Source: JAVVTQ01 sp036653595 | Lineage (GTDB): Bacteria; Bacillota; Clostridia; Oscillospirales; Ruminococcaceae | Assembly: GCA_036653595.1 (NCBI GenBank) | Contig: JAVVTQ010000007.1 | Location: forward strand, 1 to 64,000 | Length of the DNA stretch: 64,000 nucleotides | Direction: 5' to 3' | Part shown: positions 44,021-53,404 of the stretch, one piece after another | How the letters are laid out: each line of letters opens with the position of its first letter | How positions within the stretch are numbered: the stretch's first letter is position 1 | The notes under the pieces: model-generated | What the model saw: only the letters and a program-made list of their open reading frames with translations | Databases searched by the model: none | What the model was told of the DNA's origin: nothing | Program-made: the position numbers and the translations under genes

Positions 44021-45025
44021 ATGTTGATTCTCGGAATAGAAAGCTCCTGTGACGAGACGGCGGCGTCCGTCGTCGAGGACGGAAGAAGAGTTTTATCGTC
44101 CTGCGTCGCGTCGCAGATTGCCGAGCACAGGCTGTACGGCGGCGTTGTGCCGGAAATAGCTTCGCGCAGACATACAGAAAATATTATTGAGGTGACGCAA
44201 AAAGCCTTGGATGATGCCGGTGTGGCATTGTCCGACTTGGAGGCCGTTGCCGCTACATATGCGCCGGGACTGATAGGTGCACTGCTAGTAGGGCTGAATT
44301 TTGCCAAGGGCATGAGTTATGCCGCGGGGAAGCCGCTTGTCGCAGTGCACCATCTTCGCGGCCATATAGCCTCACTTTACCTGAACAATCCGGCCCTGAC
44401 TCCACCGTTTGTCGCGCTCGTCGTCTCGGGAGGGCACAGCCACTTTGTCAAGGTTTTGGATTATACAAAATTCAAGGTGCTGGGACGCGCTGTGGACGAC
44501 GCGGCGGGCGAGGCCTTTGACAAGGTTGCGCGCACACTGGGACTTCCATACCCGGGAGGCCCCGAAATATCGCGTCTCGCAAAGTGCGGAGATCCCAAAA
44601 TGTACAGGCTTCCAACTCCGCACACCGACAAAGAACTCGACGTCAGCTTTTCGGGACTGAAGACGGCGGTTATAAATCTTGTGCATACGGCACAGATGAG
44701 GGGCGAGCCGATTAACAAAGAGAATCTCGCCGCAGCTTTCGAACAAAGGGTTACGGAAATGCTGAGTCTTCGTCTGGTAAAAGCTGCGCGTGAGGAGCAC
44801 CTGCCGGCTGCAATTTGCGGAGGTGTTTCAATAAACGGAGAGCTTAGGAAAAAGTGCGCTGCGCTGTGTAAAAAAGATGGCATTGAGCTTTTTTTGCCCA
44901 AAAATGAGCATTGCGGCGACAACGGCGCAATGATTGCGGCAGCGGGCTATTTTGAGCTTCAAGCCGGAAATATTTCATCGCTATCGCAAAATGCGTATGC
45001 AACGCGCGATATTGAGCTGGAATGA
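44021..45025 (+). CDS. tsaD: tRNA N6-threonylcarbamoyladenosine transferase TsaD
   Basis: 334 residues. GIESSCDETAASVV, SQIAEHRLYGGVVPEIASRRH, the metal-binding HHLRGH (about 109-114), VSGGHS, DDAAGEAFDKVAR and KNEHCGDNGAMIA near the C-terminus. It transfers threonylcarbamoyl to A37 of ANN-decoding tRNAs together with TsaB and TsaE, neither of which is adjacent. Start after AGAGGTAG. Confidence 0.97.
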   Translation: MLILGIESSCDETAASVVEDGRRVLSSCVASQIAEHRLYGGVVPEIASRRHTENIIEVTQKALDDAGVALSDLEAVAATYAPGLIGALLVGLNFAKGMSYAAGKPLVAVHHLRGHIASLYLNNPALTPPFVALVVSGGHSHFVKVLDYTKFKVLGRAVDDAAGEAFDKVARTLGLPYPGGPEISRLAKCGDPKMYRLPTPHTDKELDVSFSGLKTAVINLVHTAQMRGEPINKENLAAAFEQRVTEMLSLRLVKAAREEHLPAAICGGVSINGELRKKCAALCKKDGIELFLPKNEHCGDNGAMIAAAGYFELQAGNISSLSQNAYATRDIELE

Positions 45026-45153
45026 GACTGTAAAATGGAGGAATATTCCAGAGAAAAAGTCAATTCACAAGTCGGACAAAAACAGTTGTGCAATATAGAC
45101 AAAAATAAATTGTTAAATTCTTCACGTGAATTTTGCAATTCACAGAATTTTTC

Positions 45154-45182
45154 TTGAAATAACTTGTTATTTTCGTTATAAT
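45154..45182 (+). promoter_or_regulatory. pckG promoter
   Basis: TTGAAA at 45154-45159 and TATAAT at 45177-45182, 17 bases apart, in a 220-base AT-rich upstream region. Confidence 0.75.
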
Positions 45183-45248
45183 GTATTCGGTGAAAATTGT
45201 TCTTTGTGCGCTAAATAATAGCACGAGGAGTAAGAAGGAGATTATACA

Positions 45249-47030
45249 ATGACAAACATGACATCCAACAAAAAGGTTCTTGACTGGGTAGAAGAGTGCA
45301 GATTGCTCCTCAAACCCGAAGAAGTCATGTGGATAGATGGCAGTGATGAGCAGCTCAATGCTCTGCGCGCAAAAGCCGAGTCCACAGGAGAAATGCTCAG
45401 ACTAAACGAGGAGAAGCTTCCCGGCTGCTACTTGCACCGCAGCGCTGTCAACGATGTCGCGCGCGTTGAAGGCCGCACATTTATATGCACAAAGGACAAG
45501 GAAGAGGCCGGCCCCACAAACAACTGGATGGATACAAACGAAGCCTATAAAATGCTTCGCCCGATTTTCGACGGCTCCATGAAGGGCCGCACAATGTATG
45601 TCATCCCATATTCGATGGGTCCGCTCGGCTCAGAATTTGCAAAGGTCGGCGTAGAAGTGACTGACTCGCTCTATGTCGTGCTCAGCATGGATATAATGAC
45701 GCGCATAGGCAAAAAAGTTTTTGACGTGCTCGGAGACTCAAACGATTTTGTCCGCGGAATGCACTCAAAAGCGCAGCTTGACGAAGAAAAAAGATATATC
45801 TGCCACTTCCCGGAAGACAACGCCATTTGGTCTGTCAACTCCGGCTACGGCGGAAATGTTCTGCTGGGCAAAAAGTGCTTTGCTCTGCGCATAGCTTCTA
45901 ACCAAGGCCGCCGCGAAGGCTGGATGGCCGAGCACATGCTGATTCTCGGAATAGAGAATCCCAAGGGCGAAATTAAATATATAACGGCCGCTTTCCCGTC
46001 AGCCTGCGGAAAGACGAACCTCGCAATGCTCATTCCCCCCGAGATTTATGAGAAAAAGGGTTACAAGGTCTGGTGTGTCGGCGACGATATCGCATGGCTG
46101 CGTCCCGGTGCAGACGGCAGACTTTATGCCATCAACCCCGAGAACGGTTTCTTCGGTGTTGCCCCAGGCACAAACGCAAAATCAAACTTCAACGCGCTTG
46201 CTTCCACGAAGAAAAACGCGATTTTCACAAACGTCGTGCACAATTTGGACGACAACACAGTGTGGTGGGAGGGCCTCGACAAGAACCCGCCAAAGAACTC
46301 ACTGAACTGGAAGGGTGAAGTCTGGAACGGCGACACAGAAGGCAAGGGCAAGGGCGCGCATCCCAACAGCCGCTTCACAGCTCCCGCCATCAACTGCCCG
46401 TGCCTCAGCTCCGAGTTTAACAACGGCAAGGGCGTGCCCGTGTCCGCAATCGTTTTCGGCGGACGCCGCGCAAAAACTGCCCCGCTGGTCTATCAGTCAT
46501 TCGACTGGGCACACGGTGTGTTTGTCGGCTCAATCATGGCCTCCGAGACAACAGCGGCAGCCACAGGTGCTGTGGGCGTTGTGCGCCGCGATCCTATGGC
46601 AATGCTCCCGTTCTGCGGCTATCATATGGGCGATTACTGGGCGCACTGGCTCGAGATGGGCGAGAAGCTCGGCGATAAGGCTCCTAAGATATTCAACGTC
46701 AACTGGTTCCGCACTGACAATGAGGGCAACTTCATCTGGCCGGGATTTGGAGACAATATGCGCGTTCTCATGTGGATGATAAATCGCTGCGACGGCAAGG
46801 TAGACGCTGTTGAGACGGCGATAGGATACGAGCCGAAGCCCGAAGACATTGAGCTTGAAGGCCTTGAAATCACAACAGACGTTGTAAAAGATTTGCTCAC
46901 AGTTGACAAAAAGCTGTGGACAGAAGAGACAGTCGGCATTGAGGAATTTTATGCAAAATTCGGCTCAAAGCTCCCGAAGAAATTGAGCGAAGAGCTAGTA
47001 GCTCTCAAAGCAAGAGTTGCAAAGATGTAA
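45249..47030 (+). CDS. pckG: Phosphoenolpyruvate carboxykinase (GTP)
   Basis: 593 residues, the length of GTP-type PEPCK. Markers: YVIPYSMGPLGSEF, the P-loop with reactive cysteine FPSACGKTNLAM (about 248-259), VGDDIAWLRPG, FGVAPGTN, FGGRRAKTAPLVYQ and RRDPMAMLPFCGYHMGDYW. It interconverts oxaloacetate and PEP. In fermenting anaerobes it can run in the carboxylating direction. Codon use is noticeably biased and the ribosome site AGAAGGAG is strong, suggesting high expression. Single-gene unit with its own terminator. Confidence 0.96.
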   Translation: MTNMTSNKKVLDWVEECRLLLKPEEVMWIDGSDEQLNALRAKAESTGEMLRLNEEKLPGCYLHRSAVNDVARVEGRTFICTKDKEEAGPTNNWMDTNEAYKMLRPIFDGSMKGRTMYVIPYSMGPLGSEFAKVGVEVTDSLYVVLSMDIMTRIGKKVFDVLGDSNDFVRGMHSKAQLDEEKRYICHFPEDNAIWSVNSGYGGNVLLGKKCFALRIASNQGRREGWMAEHMLILGIENPKGEIKYITAAFPSACGKTNLAMLIPPEIYEKKGYKVWCVGDDIAWLRPGADGRLYAINPENGFFGVAPGTNAKSNFNALASTKKNAIFTNVVHNLDDNTVWWEGLDKNPPKNSLNWKGEVWNGDTEGKGKGAHPNSRFTAPAINCPCLSSEFNNGKGVPVSAIVFGGRRAKTAPLVYQSFDWAHGVFVGSIMASETTAAATGAVGVVRRDPMAMLPFCGYHMGDYWAHWLEMGEKLGDKAPKIFNVNWFRTDNEGNFIWPGFGDNMRVLMWMINRCDGKVDAVETAIGYEPKPEDIELEGLEITTDVVKDLLTVDKKLWTEETVGIEEFYAKFGSKLPKKLSEELVALKARVAKM

Positions 47031-47082
47031 TTGCCCCAACCAATTGGCAATAAATCTCACAGCACTTCACTGAAGACATCAA

Positions 47083-47117
47083 AAAAGCAGGCATCGTTAA
47101 AAACGGTGCCTGCTTTT
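47083..47117. terminator. Terminator after pckG
   Basis: AAAAGCAGGCA..CG / CG..TGCCTGCTTTTG stem with a T-rich tail; it lies between convergent pckG and the LysR gene. Confidence 0.85.
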
Positions 47118-47232
47118 GCTTGTGTCATTTATTTAGCGCAAAGCGCTGCATTTGCGAAAACGTGACCTAAAAAAGAACAGCCGCATGAAAATAAAGTTCG
47201 CAATTTTCGCATATGAATATTTCACTGTGACT

Positions 47233-48138
47233 TTACTCCTCGCGATAAAGCCGCATTGTTTCGTTGTACGTTTTTGTCAGCCCGCCCAGAATTTCAAGAT
47301 GCTCAAAATCGCGGTTGTATACAAGGTTAACCTCGCGTATCATGCTTAGATTCTCCACGGGAAGAGCCGTGATCTTGCCTTTTTTCAGCTCGTCAAGACA
47401 GGCACTGCGCGCGAGTATCGAGACTCCGAAATCGCGGCGGATAAGGTCTTTTATAGTCGCAATGTTGTTGACCTCGAGAATGACGTTGAACTCGTCGATG
47501 GACAAATTCTGACTTTCCAAGCTTGAGATAAACAAATTCAAAGTCCCCGAATCGGGAAGCCTCACAATCATTTTTTCTTTTTTCAGCTCGCAAACAGTTA
47601 CAGAGCTTTTCTTCGCAAGCGGGTTGTTGTTTGACACGGCGAGTACCAGACAGTCGGTGTCGAGAAGTATCGAGTTGAGAGACGTGTCTGTGACCTTTCC
47701 CTCGACTATTGCCAGATCGACCTCATAGGCGCGAAGCTTAGAATAAAGATTGCTTATGGTGTCAGAAATAATTGTTATGTGAAGTCCCTCGTTCTCATAG
47801 CCGTATTTCGCCAGAACCTCTGCCACAACGCTGCTCTCGGAGGTGTGCGTTATGCCTATGGTGATTCTCGTGAGGCGGCGCTGTTCGTCGGCTAGGGATT
47901 GATGCATGTTTTGATAAAGCGTGCTTATGCGCCGTGCATAGGTGACGGCGATTTCCCCCTCTTTTGTCAGGCGCAGTCCGCTTCCGGCTCTGTTAAAAAG
48001 CTTTGCTCCAAGCTCCTGCTCCAGCTGCTTGATGTGCTGGCTGACCGCCGGCTGGGTGAGAGAAAGAAACTGCGCAGCCTTTGTAAAGCTGCCTGTTTCG
48101 CTGACCTTGAGAAGAGAATAGAGCTTTATGTCAAGCAT
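47233..48138 (-). CDS. LysR-family transcriptional regulator
   Basis: 301 residues from the ATG after AGGTGATTGCA. The N-terminal winged helix-turn-helix reads LLKVSETGSFTKAAQFLSLTQPAVSQHIKQLEQELGAKLF, followed by a periplasmic-binding-like effector domain (90-300; ITIGITHTSESSVVAEVL). It is divergent from the antiporter gene with 139 bases between, the usual arrangement for a LysR protein and its target. Effector unknown. Confidence 0.93.
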   Translation of the reverse strand: MLDIKLYSLLKVSETGSFTKAAQFLSLTQPAVSQHIKQLEQELGAKLFNRAGSGLRLTKEGEIAVTYARRISTLYQNMHQSLADEQRRLTRITIGITHTSESSVVAEVLAKYGYENEGLHITIISDTISNLYSKLRAYEVDLAIVEGKVTDTSLNSILLDTDCLVLAVSNNNPLAKKSSVTVCELKKEKMIVRLPDSGTLNLFISSLESQNLSIDEFNVILEVNNIATIKDLIRRDFGVSILARSACLDELKKGKITALPVENLSMIREVNLVYNRDFEHLEILGGLTKTYNETMRLYREE

Positions 48139-48277
48139 TGCAATCACCTCTTGTATAACAGATATTTATGATATATAAAGAAAGAATAATTTTACTTTAT
48201 TGATGATGTTGAATATAGTAATAGCACAAGAAAGAAAAATAGTCAAATAATACATATTGATGAAGGGAGTGTGAAAA

Positions 48278-49540
48278 ATGTTTAGCTGGTATGGTGATGT
48301 TGGGAAAAACGCCGCTGTTTTGCTGTCTCTCTCAATAATTCTCTTTTCCGGATTTCTTGTCACGCGTCTGACAAAGCTGTGCAGGCTGCCGAATGTCAGC
48401 GGATTCATCCTTGCCGGCGTCCTCATCGGCCCCGGTGTGCTAAACCTTGTCCCGAAGAATATAATGGATGACATGGGCTTTGTCAGCGACATAGCGCTTG
48501 CGTTTATCGCGTTTGGTGTCGGGAAATTCTTCAAGAAAAAGGCGATAAAGCGCACGGGAAAGGGAGTCATCGCGGTCACTCTGTTTGAGGCTCTGCTCGC
48601 AGGACTGCTGGTGACGCTCTCGGTCAAAGCTCTGTTTGCGTTTGACTGGGACTTTTGCATACTGCTGGGAGCAATCGCCACGGCCACGGCTCCGGCAAGC
48701 ACAATGATGACGATAAACCAATACCATGCACGCGGCGAATATGTAAACACTCTTTTGCAGATTGTTGCCCTCGACGATGTCGTCTGCCTGCTTGTGTTCA
48801 GCGTCGCATCGTCGCTTATAAACTCCGCGGACAGCGGAAAGTCGGCATTTGCCGCCGTTATGCTTCCGATTGCATACAACGCGGCCGCTCTGCTGCTGGG
48901 CTTTGTTTTCGGCGTCATATTGAGCCGTCTGCTCGCGGCTCCGACGCGCAGCACAGACAACAGGCTTATTCTGACCGTGGCAATGCTGCTGTGTATCTCG
49001 GGGCTTTGTGCAATTGTGGATATTTCTCCGCTATTGTCCTGCATGGTTTTCGGCGCAACCTACATAAACATGACAAAAGACAAGGCTCTGTATAAGCAGG
49101 TCAACAGCTTTACGCCGCCTGTCATGTCCACTTTTTTCATAGTGTCGGGGATGAGCCTCGATTTGAAATCGCTGATGGCCGTAGGCGCTGTCGGCTTGTG
49201 CTACTTCGCAGTCCGCATAATAGGAAAATATATAGGCGCGTATCTCGGGTGCCTTGCAGCGCACACAAGCGTGAGCGTGCGCAATTACCTGGGCTTCGCT
49301 CTCGTGCCGCAGGCGGGTGTTGCGATAGGCCTTGCATTTCTAGGACAGAGAATGCTCCCGGCGGCAATGGGACAGCTCTTGCTGACAATTATTTTATCTT
49401 CGTCTGTATTGTATGAACTGATAGGACCGGCGTGCGCAAAGGCAGGGCTGCGTCTCTCGGGAGCAATAACGTGCGAAAAAACCAAAGACGAGGAGAAAAA
49501 AAGCACAAAGTCCGTGGGCCTGCAAAAGAAAAAACAGTGA
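48278..49540 (+). CDS. Cation:proton antiporter (CPA2/KefB-like)
   Basis: 420 residues with about twelve membrane segments, covering the Na+/H+-exchanger domain only: VSGFILAGVLIGPGVLN, VGKFFKKKAIKR, GAIATATAPASTMM, LDDVVCLLVFS and GLAFLGQRMLPAAMG. There is no C-terminal TrkA-N domain, only a short charged tail. It exchanges K+ or Na+ for H+. ATG preceded by AAGGGAG. Likely controlled by the divergent LysR gene. Confidence 0.9.
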   Translation: MFSWYGDVGKNAAVLLSLSIILFSGFLVTRLTKLCRLPNVSGFILAGVLIGPGVLNLVPKNIMDDMGFVSDIALAFIAFGVGKFFKKKAIKRTGKGVIAVTLFEALLAGLLVTLSVKALFAFDWDFCILLGAIATATAPASTMMTINQYHARGEYVNTLLQIVALDDVVCLLVFSVASSLINSADSGKSAFAAVMLPIAYNAAALLLGFVFGVILSRLLAAPTRSTDNRLILTVAMLLCISGLCAIVDISPLLSCMVFGATYINMTKDKALYKQVNSFTPPVMSTFFIVSGMSLDLKSLMAVGAVGLCYFAVRIIGKYIGAYLGCLAAHTSVSVRNYLGFALVPQAGVAIGLAFLGQRMLPAAMGQLLLTIILSSSVLYELIGPACAKAGLRLSGAITCEKTKDEEKKSTKSVGLQKKKQ

Positions 49541-49561
49541 AGCGCTAACTGTTTTAAACAA

Positions 49562-49593
49562 AAAAAGGAACCATGCTTACGGGGTTCCTTTTT
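49562..49593 (+). terminator. Terminator after the antiporter gene
   Basis: AAAAAGGAACC / GGTTCCTTTTT stem with a nine-base loop. Confidence 0.88.
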
Positions 49594-49720
49594 GAGATGA
49601 CAATGAATAAACAAGTGGACATTGCCGCGGGCATAGCGTATTTTTTGTGGGAAATGTTTTAAAGCAATCTGGTTGTGCATAAATTTGAAAGAAATTCCAA
49701 CACTTTTTGCTATGGATATA

Positions 49721-50221
49721 CTAGTCTACGATGTCCTCCAAAATGAGGTCGCACAGTTCCTGCACAGGAAGCGCCGCATCAAAAGTATAGTCCGCACAGT
49801 CTGCATATTGCTTGCGCCTCAGCTCCAAGAGCTTACTAAGCTCGATAGGCGTCATGGACTTGAGCAGAGGGCGCCCGGTGCCGGCTATGCGCGGATAAAT
49901 CACGTCAAAGCTGGTGTTGAGAAACACAGTCACAAAGGCTTCGCGCAGTACGCGACGATTTCCCGGCATCATGATGCAGCTCCCGCTGGTGGCTACCACG
50001 CCGCCGCCGACGGCAAGACTGGACAGAGCCAGCCGCTCGTATTTGCGCAGAGAGTCCTCGCCTTGTGTCTCAAAGATTTCCGGAATGCGCATTCCGCTTA
50101 TGTTTTCCACTTCACCGTCCAGATCTGAAAACGGCACATCAAGCTCATTTGCCACCATTCGGCCAACAGTTGATTTGCCACAGCCCATAAAGCCGATAAT
50201 AGCGATAGATTTGTTGTTCAT
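49721..50221 (-). CDS. aroK: Shikimate kinase
   Basis: 166 residues from the ATG behind AAGGTGG. P-loop GFMGCGKSTVGR (about 8-19), the shikimate-binding region FSDLDGEVE and R in LRKYER, GGGVV, and the lid arginine in GTGRPLL. It phosphorylates shikimate in aromatic amino-acid synthesis. Other aro genes are not adjacent. Confidence 0.92.
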   Translation of the reverse strand: MNNKSIAIIGFMGCGKSTVGRMVANELDVPFSDLDGEVENISGMRIPEIFETQGEDSLRKYERLALSSLAVGGGVVATSGSCIMMPGNRRVLREAFVTVFLNTSFDVIYPRIAGTGRPLLKSMTPIELSKLLELRRKQYADCADYTFDAALPVQELCDLILEDIVD

Positions 50222-50363
50222 CCAAGCCACCTTTTCCGGCGCGGACGCCAAAACTGAGTTGCAAATTAATGGGGAAGCAAAATATTCGCCTTTAATTTCA
50301 AGAATATTATATCATGCTTTTAAGGTCGATTGTCAAACCATTTTGACGGCGGCAAAAAAAGTA

Positions 50364-50394
50364 TTGACAACATGAGCTAAAACAAGTATATAAT
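50364..50394 (+). promoter_or_regulatory. acpP promoter
   Basis: TTGACA at 50364-50369 with TATATA (17-base spacing) or TATAAT (19-base spacing) ending at 50394. Confidence 0.75.
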
Positions 50395-50433
50395 AATGGA
50401 AGTAAATGACCGCATATATTTAGGAGGCCTATT

Positions 50434-50661
50434 ATGGTATTCGAAAAAATCAGAGAAATTCTGTGCGAGCAGCTCGACCTGGACGAAGATAAGGTTACAC
50501 TTGAATCAAGCATAGTCGATGACCTTGGCGCAGACTCACTCGACGTTGTCGACCTTATCATGTCGCTTGAGGAAGAATTTGATATCTCTATTCCGGATGA
50601 GGAAGTGGAGACGATGAAGAGTGTCGACGACCTTGTAAAATACATCGAGTCGAACACCTGA
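50434..50661 (+). CDS. acpP: Acyl carrier protein
   Basis: 75 residues, acidic, with the phosphopantetheine attachment serine in GADSLDVVDLIM (about S36). Carrier for fatty-acid synthesis. AGGAGG precedes the ATG. It stands alone without fab genes, followed by an elaborate terminator. Confidence 0.96.
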   Translation: MVFEKIREILCEQLDLDEDKVTLESSIVDDLGADSLDVVDLIMSLEEEFDISIPDEEVETMKSVDDLVKYIESNT

Positions 50662-50671
50662 TTAAAAAAAC

Positions 50672-50769
50672 AAAAGACTCCGTGACAAGAGCAGCGGCAG
50701 ATATTCGCCGCAAATGGCAAAGAAACTCAGTTTCTTTGTCCGCTTGTCATATGGGGTCTTTTTTTTTCT
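50672..50769 (+). terminator. Branched (three-way-junction) terminator after acpP
   Basis: An outer stem (AAAAGACTCC..TGACAAG with CTTGTCA..GGGGTCTTTT, ending in nine T) encloses two inner hairpins, GCGGC/GCCGC and CAAAGAAAC/GTTTCTTTG. It ends acpP transcription and lies before proS. No T-box sequence is present. Confidence 0.65.
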
Positions 50770-50842
50770 GTCGAAATACATTATAATAGCAAAGACAACT
50801 ATATACAAAGCCGAAAATGCGGCTCGAAAGGACGTAGAACAA

Positions 50843-52282
50843 ATGTCAAAGGATAAGAAATTGGTGGAGGCAATAACCCCCATAAATGAGGACTTTGCCC
50901 GTTGGTACACCGACATTGTAAAAAATGCGGAGCTGATAGACTACTCCTCTGTAAAGGGCTGTGTTGTTCTGCGACCTTATGGCTATGCGATATGGGAAAA
51001 TGTGCAGAGAATTCTCGACGGCATGTTCAAGGAGCTGGGTCATGAGAATGTTTATATGCCGATGTTTATACCCGAGAGCCTCCTGCAAAAGGAAAAAGAT
51101 CACGTCGAGGGCTTTGCCCCCGAGGTTGCGTGGGTGACACACGGAGGCACCGAGCCGCTGGCAGAGCGCATGTGTGTGCGCCCTACTTCCGAGACGCTTT
51201 TTTGCGAGCATTATGCACATATAATACAGTCCTACAGAGATCTCCCAAAGCTTTATAATCAATGGTGCTCTGTCGTGCGCTGGGAAAAGACAACAAGACC
51301 TTTTCTGCGCTCCCGCGAGTTTTTGTGGCAGGAGGGGCACACGATGCACGAAACGTCCGAGGAGGCGGTTGCCGAGACGACGAGAATGCTCGAGTGCTAC
51401 CGCGAATTTGCCGAGGACTATCTCATGATGCCGGTCGTATGTGGGCGCAAGACAGACAGCGAAAAATTCGCGGGTGCCGAGGCCACATACACAATCGAGG
51501 CAATGATGCACGACGGAAAGGCACTTCAAAGCGGCACAAGTCATTACTTTGGAGACGGCTTTGCCAAGGCCTTTGACATAACCTTTACCGCGCGCGACAA
51601 CACGCTGCAACACCCGTTTCAGACCTCTTGGGGCGTTTCAACAAGAATTATCGGCGCTATAATAATGACGCACGGCGATGACAATGGACTCATTCTACCC
51701 CCTGCCGTCGCCCCGATTCAAGTCGTCATCACACCTGTCGCCCAGCACAAAGAGGGCGTGCTGGAAGCCGCAGCCGCGCTCAAAAAGCGCCTTAAGGACG
51801 CGGGGATTCGCGTGCTTTGCGACGACACGGACAACTCTCCGGGCTGGAAGTTTGCACAGTATGAGATGAAAGGTGTGCCAATTAGGCTGGAGATAGGGCC
51901 GCGTGACATCGAGAGTGGGAACTGTGTTCTTGTTCGCCGCGACAACGGTGCCAAAGAGGTCGTTGCTCTCGCGGACATCGAAAGCACCGTGCACACGCAG
52001 CTCGACGAGCTTGCAAAAGCGTTGTTTGAGCGCGCTCTCAACAACAGGGCACAGCGCTCTTTCACCTGCGCGACATACGGTGAGCTTGAGAAGGCTGTTG
52101 AAAAAGATGTTGGGTTTTACAAAACTGCGTGGTGCGGTGACCCGGCTTGTGAGGAAAAGCTCAAAGAAAAGCTGGATATCAGCTCGCGCTGTATGCCGTT
52201 TGATCATGAACAGATCAGCGACAAATGTGTCGTCTGCGGCAAGCCTGCCGACAAAACCGTTATTTGGGGCAAGGCATATTAA
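50843..52282 (+). CDS. proS: Prolyl-tRNA synthetase, archaeal/eukaryote-like type
   Basis: 479 residues from the ATG after AAAGGACGTAGAACAA; longer frames run back into the terminator. It lacks the INS editing domain of the bacterial type and has the archaeal-type arrangement: class II motif 2 (YNQWCSVVRWEKTTRPFLRSREFLWQEGHT), motif 3 region (GLILPPAVAPIQVV), anticodon-binding domain, and a C-terminal zinc-binding-like end (WCGDPACEEKL, CVVCGKPADK) finishing in Tyr. It charges tRNA-Pro. Confidence 0.95.
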   Translation: MSKDKKLVEAITPINEDFARWYTDIVKNAELIDYSSVKGCVVLRPYGYAIWENVQRILDGMFKELGHENVYMPMFIPESLLQKEKDHVEGFAPEVAWVTHGGTEPLAERMCVRPTSETLFCEHYAHIIQSYRDLPKLYNQWCSVVRWEKTTRPFLRSREFLWQEGHTMHETSEEAVAETTRMLECYREFAEDYLMMPVVCGRKTDSEKFAGAEATYTIEAMMHDGKALQSGTSHYFGDGFAKAFDITFTARDNTLQHPFQTSWGVSTRIIGAIIMTHGDDNGLILPPAVAPIQVVITPVAQHKEGVLEAAAALKKRLKDAGIRVLCDDTDNSPGWKFAQYEMKGVPIRLEIGPRDIESGNCVLVRRDNGAKEVVALADIESTVHTQLDELAKALFERALNNRAQRSFTCATYGELEKAVEKDVGFYKTAWCGDPACEEKLKEKLDISSRCMPFDHEQISDKCVVCGKPADKTVIWGKAY

Positions 52283-52467
52283 TAATATATAATTTAGAGG
52301 AGCGCATCCGCCCGGGACTGACGCTGGGCATCTTGCCCTGCCTCGCCGCGGCGAAAGCGCTTTTCTCTTGCGAAAAAGACGCGCATCCTTGCCGAAATTT
52401 AAAAAGCAGATGTCCACACAAAGCAGCTTAGATATACGTGCACCGCAATGAAGAGGAGCTGGATTTT

Positions 52468-53196
52468 ATGAGCTTTGAGAGGCAGATTTCAATGCCGGAG
52501 ATAGGCGCAGACGGGCAGCGCCGCCTGCGCGATGCGGCGGTGACGGTGGTGGGTGCGGGCGGACTTGGCTGTCCTGCTTTAACATACCTCGCATGTGCGG
52601 GAGTTGGCAAAATAACTGTCATAGACGGCGACACAGTCTCACAGAGCAATTTGAACAGGCAGTTTCTCTTCGGCGTCTGTGATTTGGGAAAAGAAAAGGC
52701 AAAAGCAGCGTGTGAAAAGCTCTGCGCTATGTATCCCGACACAGATTTTTTGGGAGTAGGCGAGAGGCTGACGTCGGACAACATCAAGGCGCTCATAAAA
52801 ACACCTAATATTATTGCAGATTGCACCGACAATCTCGAAACGCGTCTTTTGCTCAACAAATATGCACTCGATGAGGGGCTTGTTATCGTTGAGGGGGGAG
52901 TTTGCGGCTTTGGAGGCTTTGTCACGTCAATCGACAGAAGCTCTGCATGTCTTGAGTGCCTGGGCTTCTTGCATGATGCAAAAAATACGGACGATGGCAT
53001 TTTGGGGACAACCGCCGGAGTGATAGGCTCGCTCATGGCAAACGAGTGCATCAAGATTATTTTGTCGCTTGAGGGTGCGCTGTTTAATAAAATCTTGAGC
53101 TATGACGGACAGACATCGGAATTTGAAATAACAGAGACATATATAGCGGAAAATTGCACACAAAACCACGACCGCGCCGCAGCGAGATTGAAATAA
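52468..53196 (+). CDS. ThiF/MoeB/HesA-family adenylyltransferase
   Basis: 242 residues from the ATG after GAGGAGCTGGATTTT. Nucleotide site GAGGLGCPALTYLA and DGDTVSQSNLNRQFLF (with the Arg finger), then DCTDNLETRLLLN. In MoeB this activates the C-terminal glycine of MoaD with ATP. Classical MoeB has two CxxC pairs for zinc; here only ACLECLG remains. Position directly before the tungstate/Moco genes supports a MoeB-like role, but the partner MoaD is not in the window. It may instead serve ThiS or another sulfur carrier. Confidence 0.87.
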   Translation: MSFERQISMPEIGADGQRRLRDAAVTVVGAGGLGCPALTYLACAGVGKITVIDGDTVSQSNLNRQFLFGVCDLGKEKAKAACEKLCAMYPDTDFLGVGERLTSDNIKALIKTPNIIADCTDNLETRLLLNKYALDEGLVIVEGGVCGFGGFVTSIDRSSACLECLGFLHDAKNTDDGILGTTAGVIGSLMANECIKIILSLEGALFNKILSYDGQTSEFEITETYIAENCTQNHDRAAARLK

Positions 53197-53259
53197 TAAC
53201 CAAAAGAGACAAGTCTGTTTGAGCAAAGTGACAAATTTAGTCAAAAACATTTTCAATAT

Positions 53260-53289
53260 TTGATTTTGTGCTTTTTAATAATTTATAAT
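53260..53289 (+). promoter_or_regulatory. Promoter of the tup-moe-moa cluster
   Basis: TTGATT at 53260-53265 and TATAAT at 53284-53289, 18 bases apart, just upstream of the riboswitch-like leader. Confidence 0.6.
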
Positions 53290-53310
53290 ACATATGGAGA
53301 AATTTTCTAA

Positions 53311-53400
53311 CTCCGAGGTGCTAGCCTAAATCCATACGATATGGCGAGTACCCTATGGGTGGCGCGGGAAACTGTGCTGCCTCCCGCATTTGGAAAGGAG
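53311..53400 (+). promoter_or_regulatory. Moco/Tuco-type riboswitch
   Basis: The leader holds CTCCGAGGTGCTAGCC at its 5' end and TGCCTCCCGCA..GGAAAGGAG at its 3' end, which I recognise as the ends of the Moco RNA motif. The opening CTCC can pair with the closing GGAG, the ribosome site of tupA, so the closing helix directly covers translation initiation. The first downstream gene is a tungstate-binding protein, so the tungsten-cofactor variant is plausible. Which cofactor it binds cannot be told from sequence. Confidence 0.75.
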
Positions 53401-53404
53401 AAAA

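Noticed and set aside
45090..45150. Palindrome TTCACGTGAA and repeated AATTC strings upstream of pckG as a defined operator
   Set aside because: The region is AT-rich enough for such symmetry by chance and I know no matching regulator. Left as unassigned promoter-region sequence.
50662..50842. T-box leader for proS
   Set aside because: Upstream of an aminoacyl-tRNA synthetase this is the first thing to look for, but no T-box sequence or Stem I features are present. The structure is a branched terminator.
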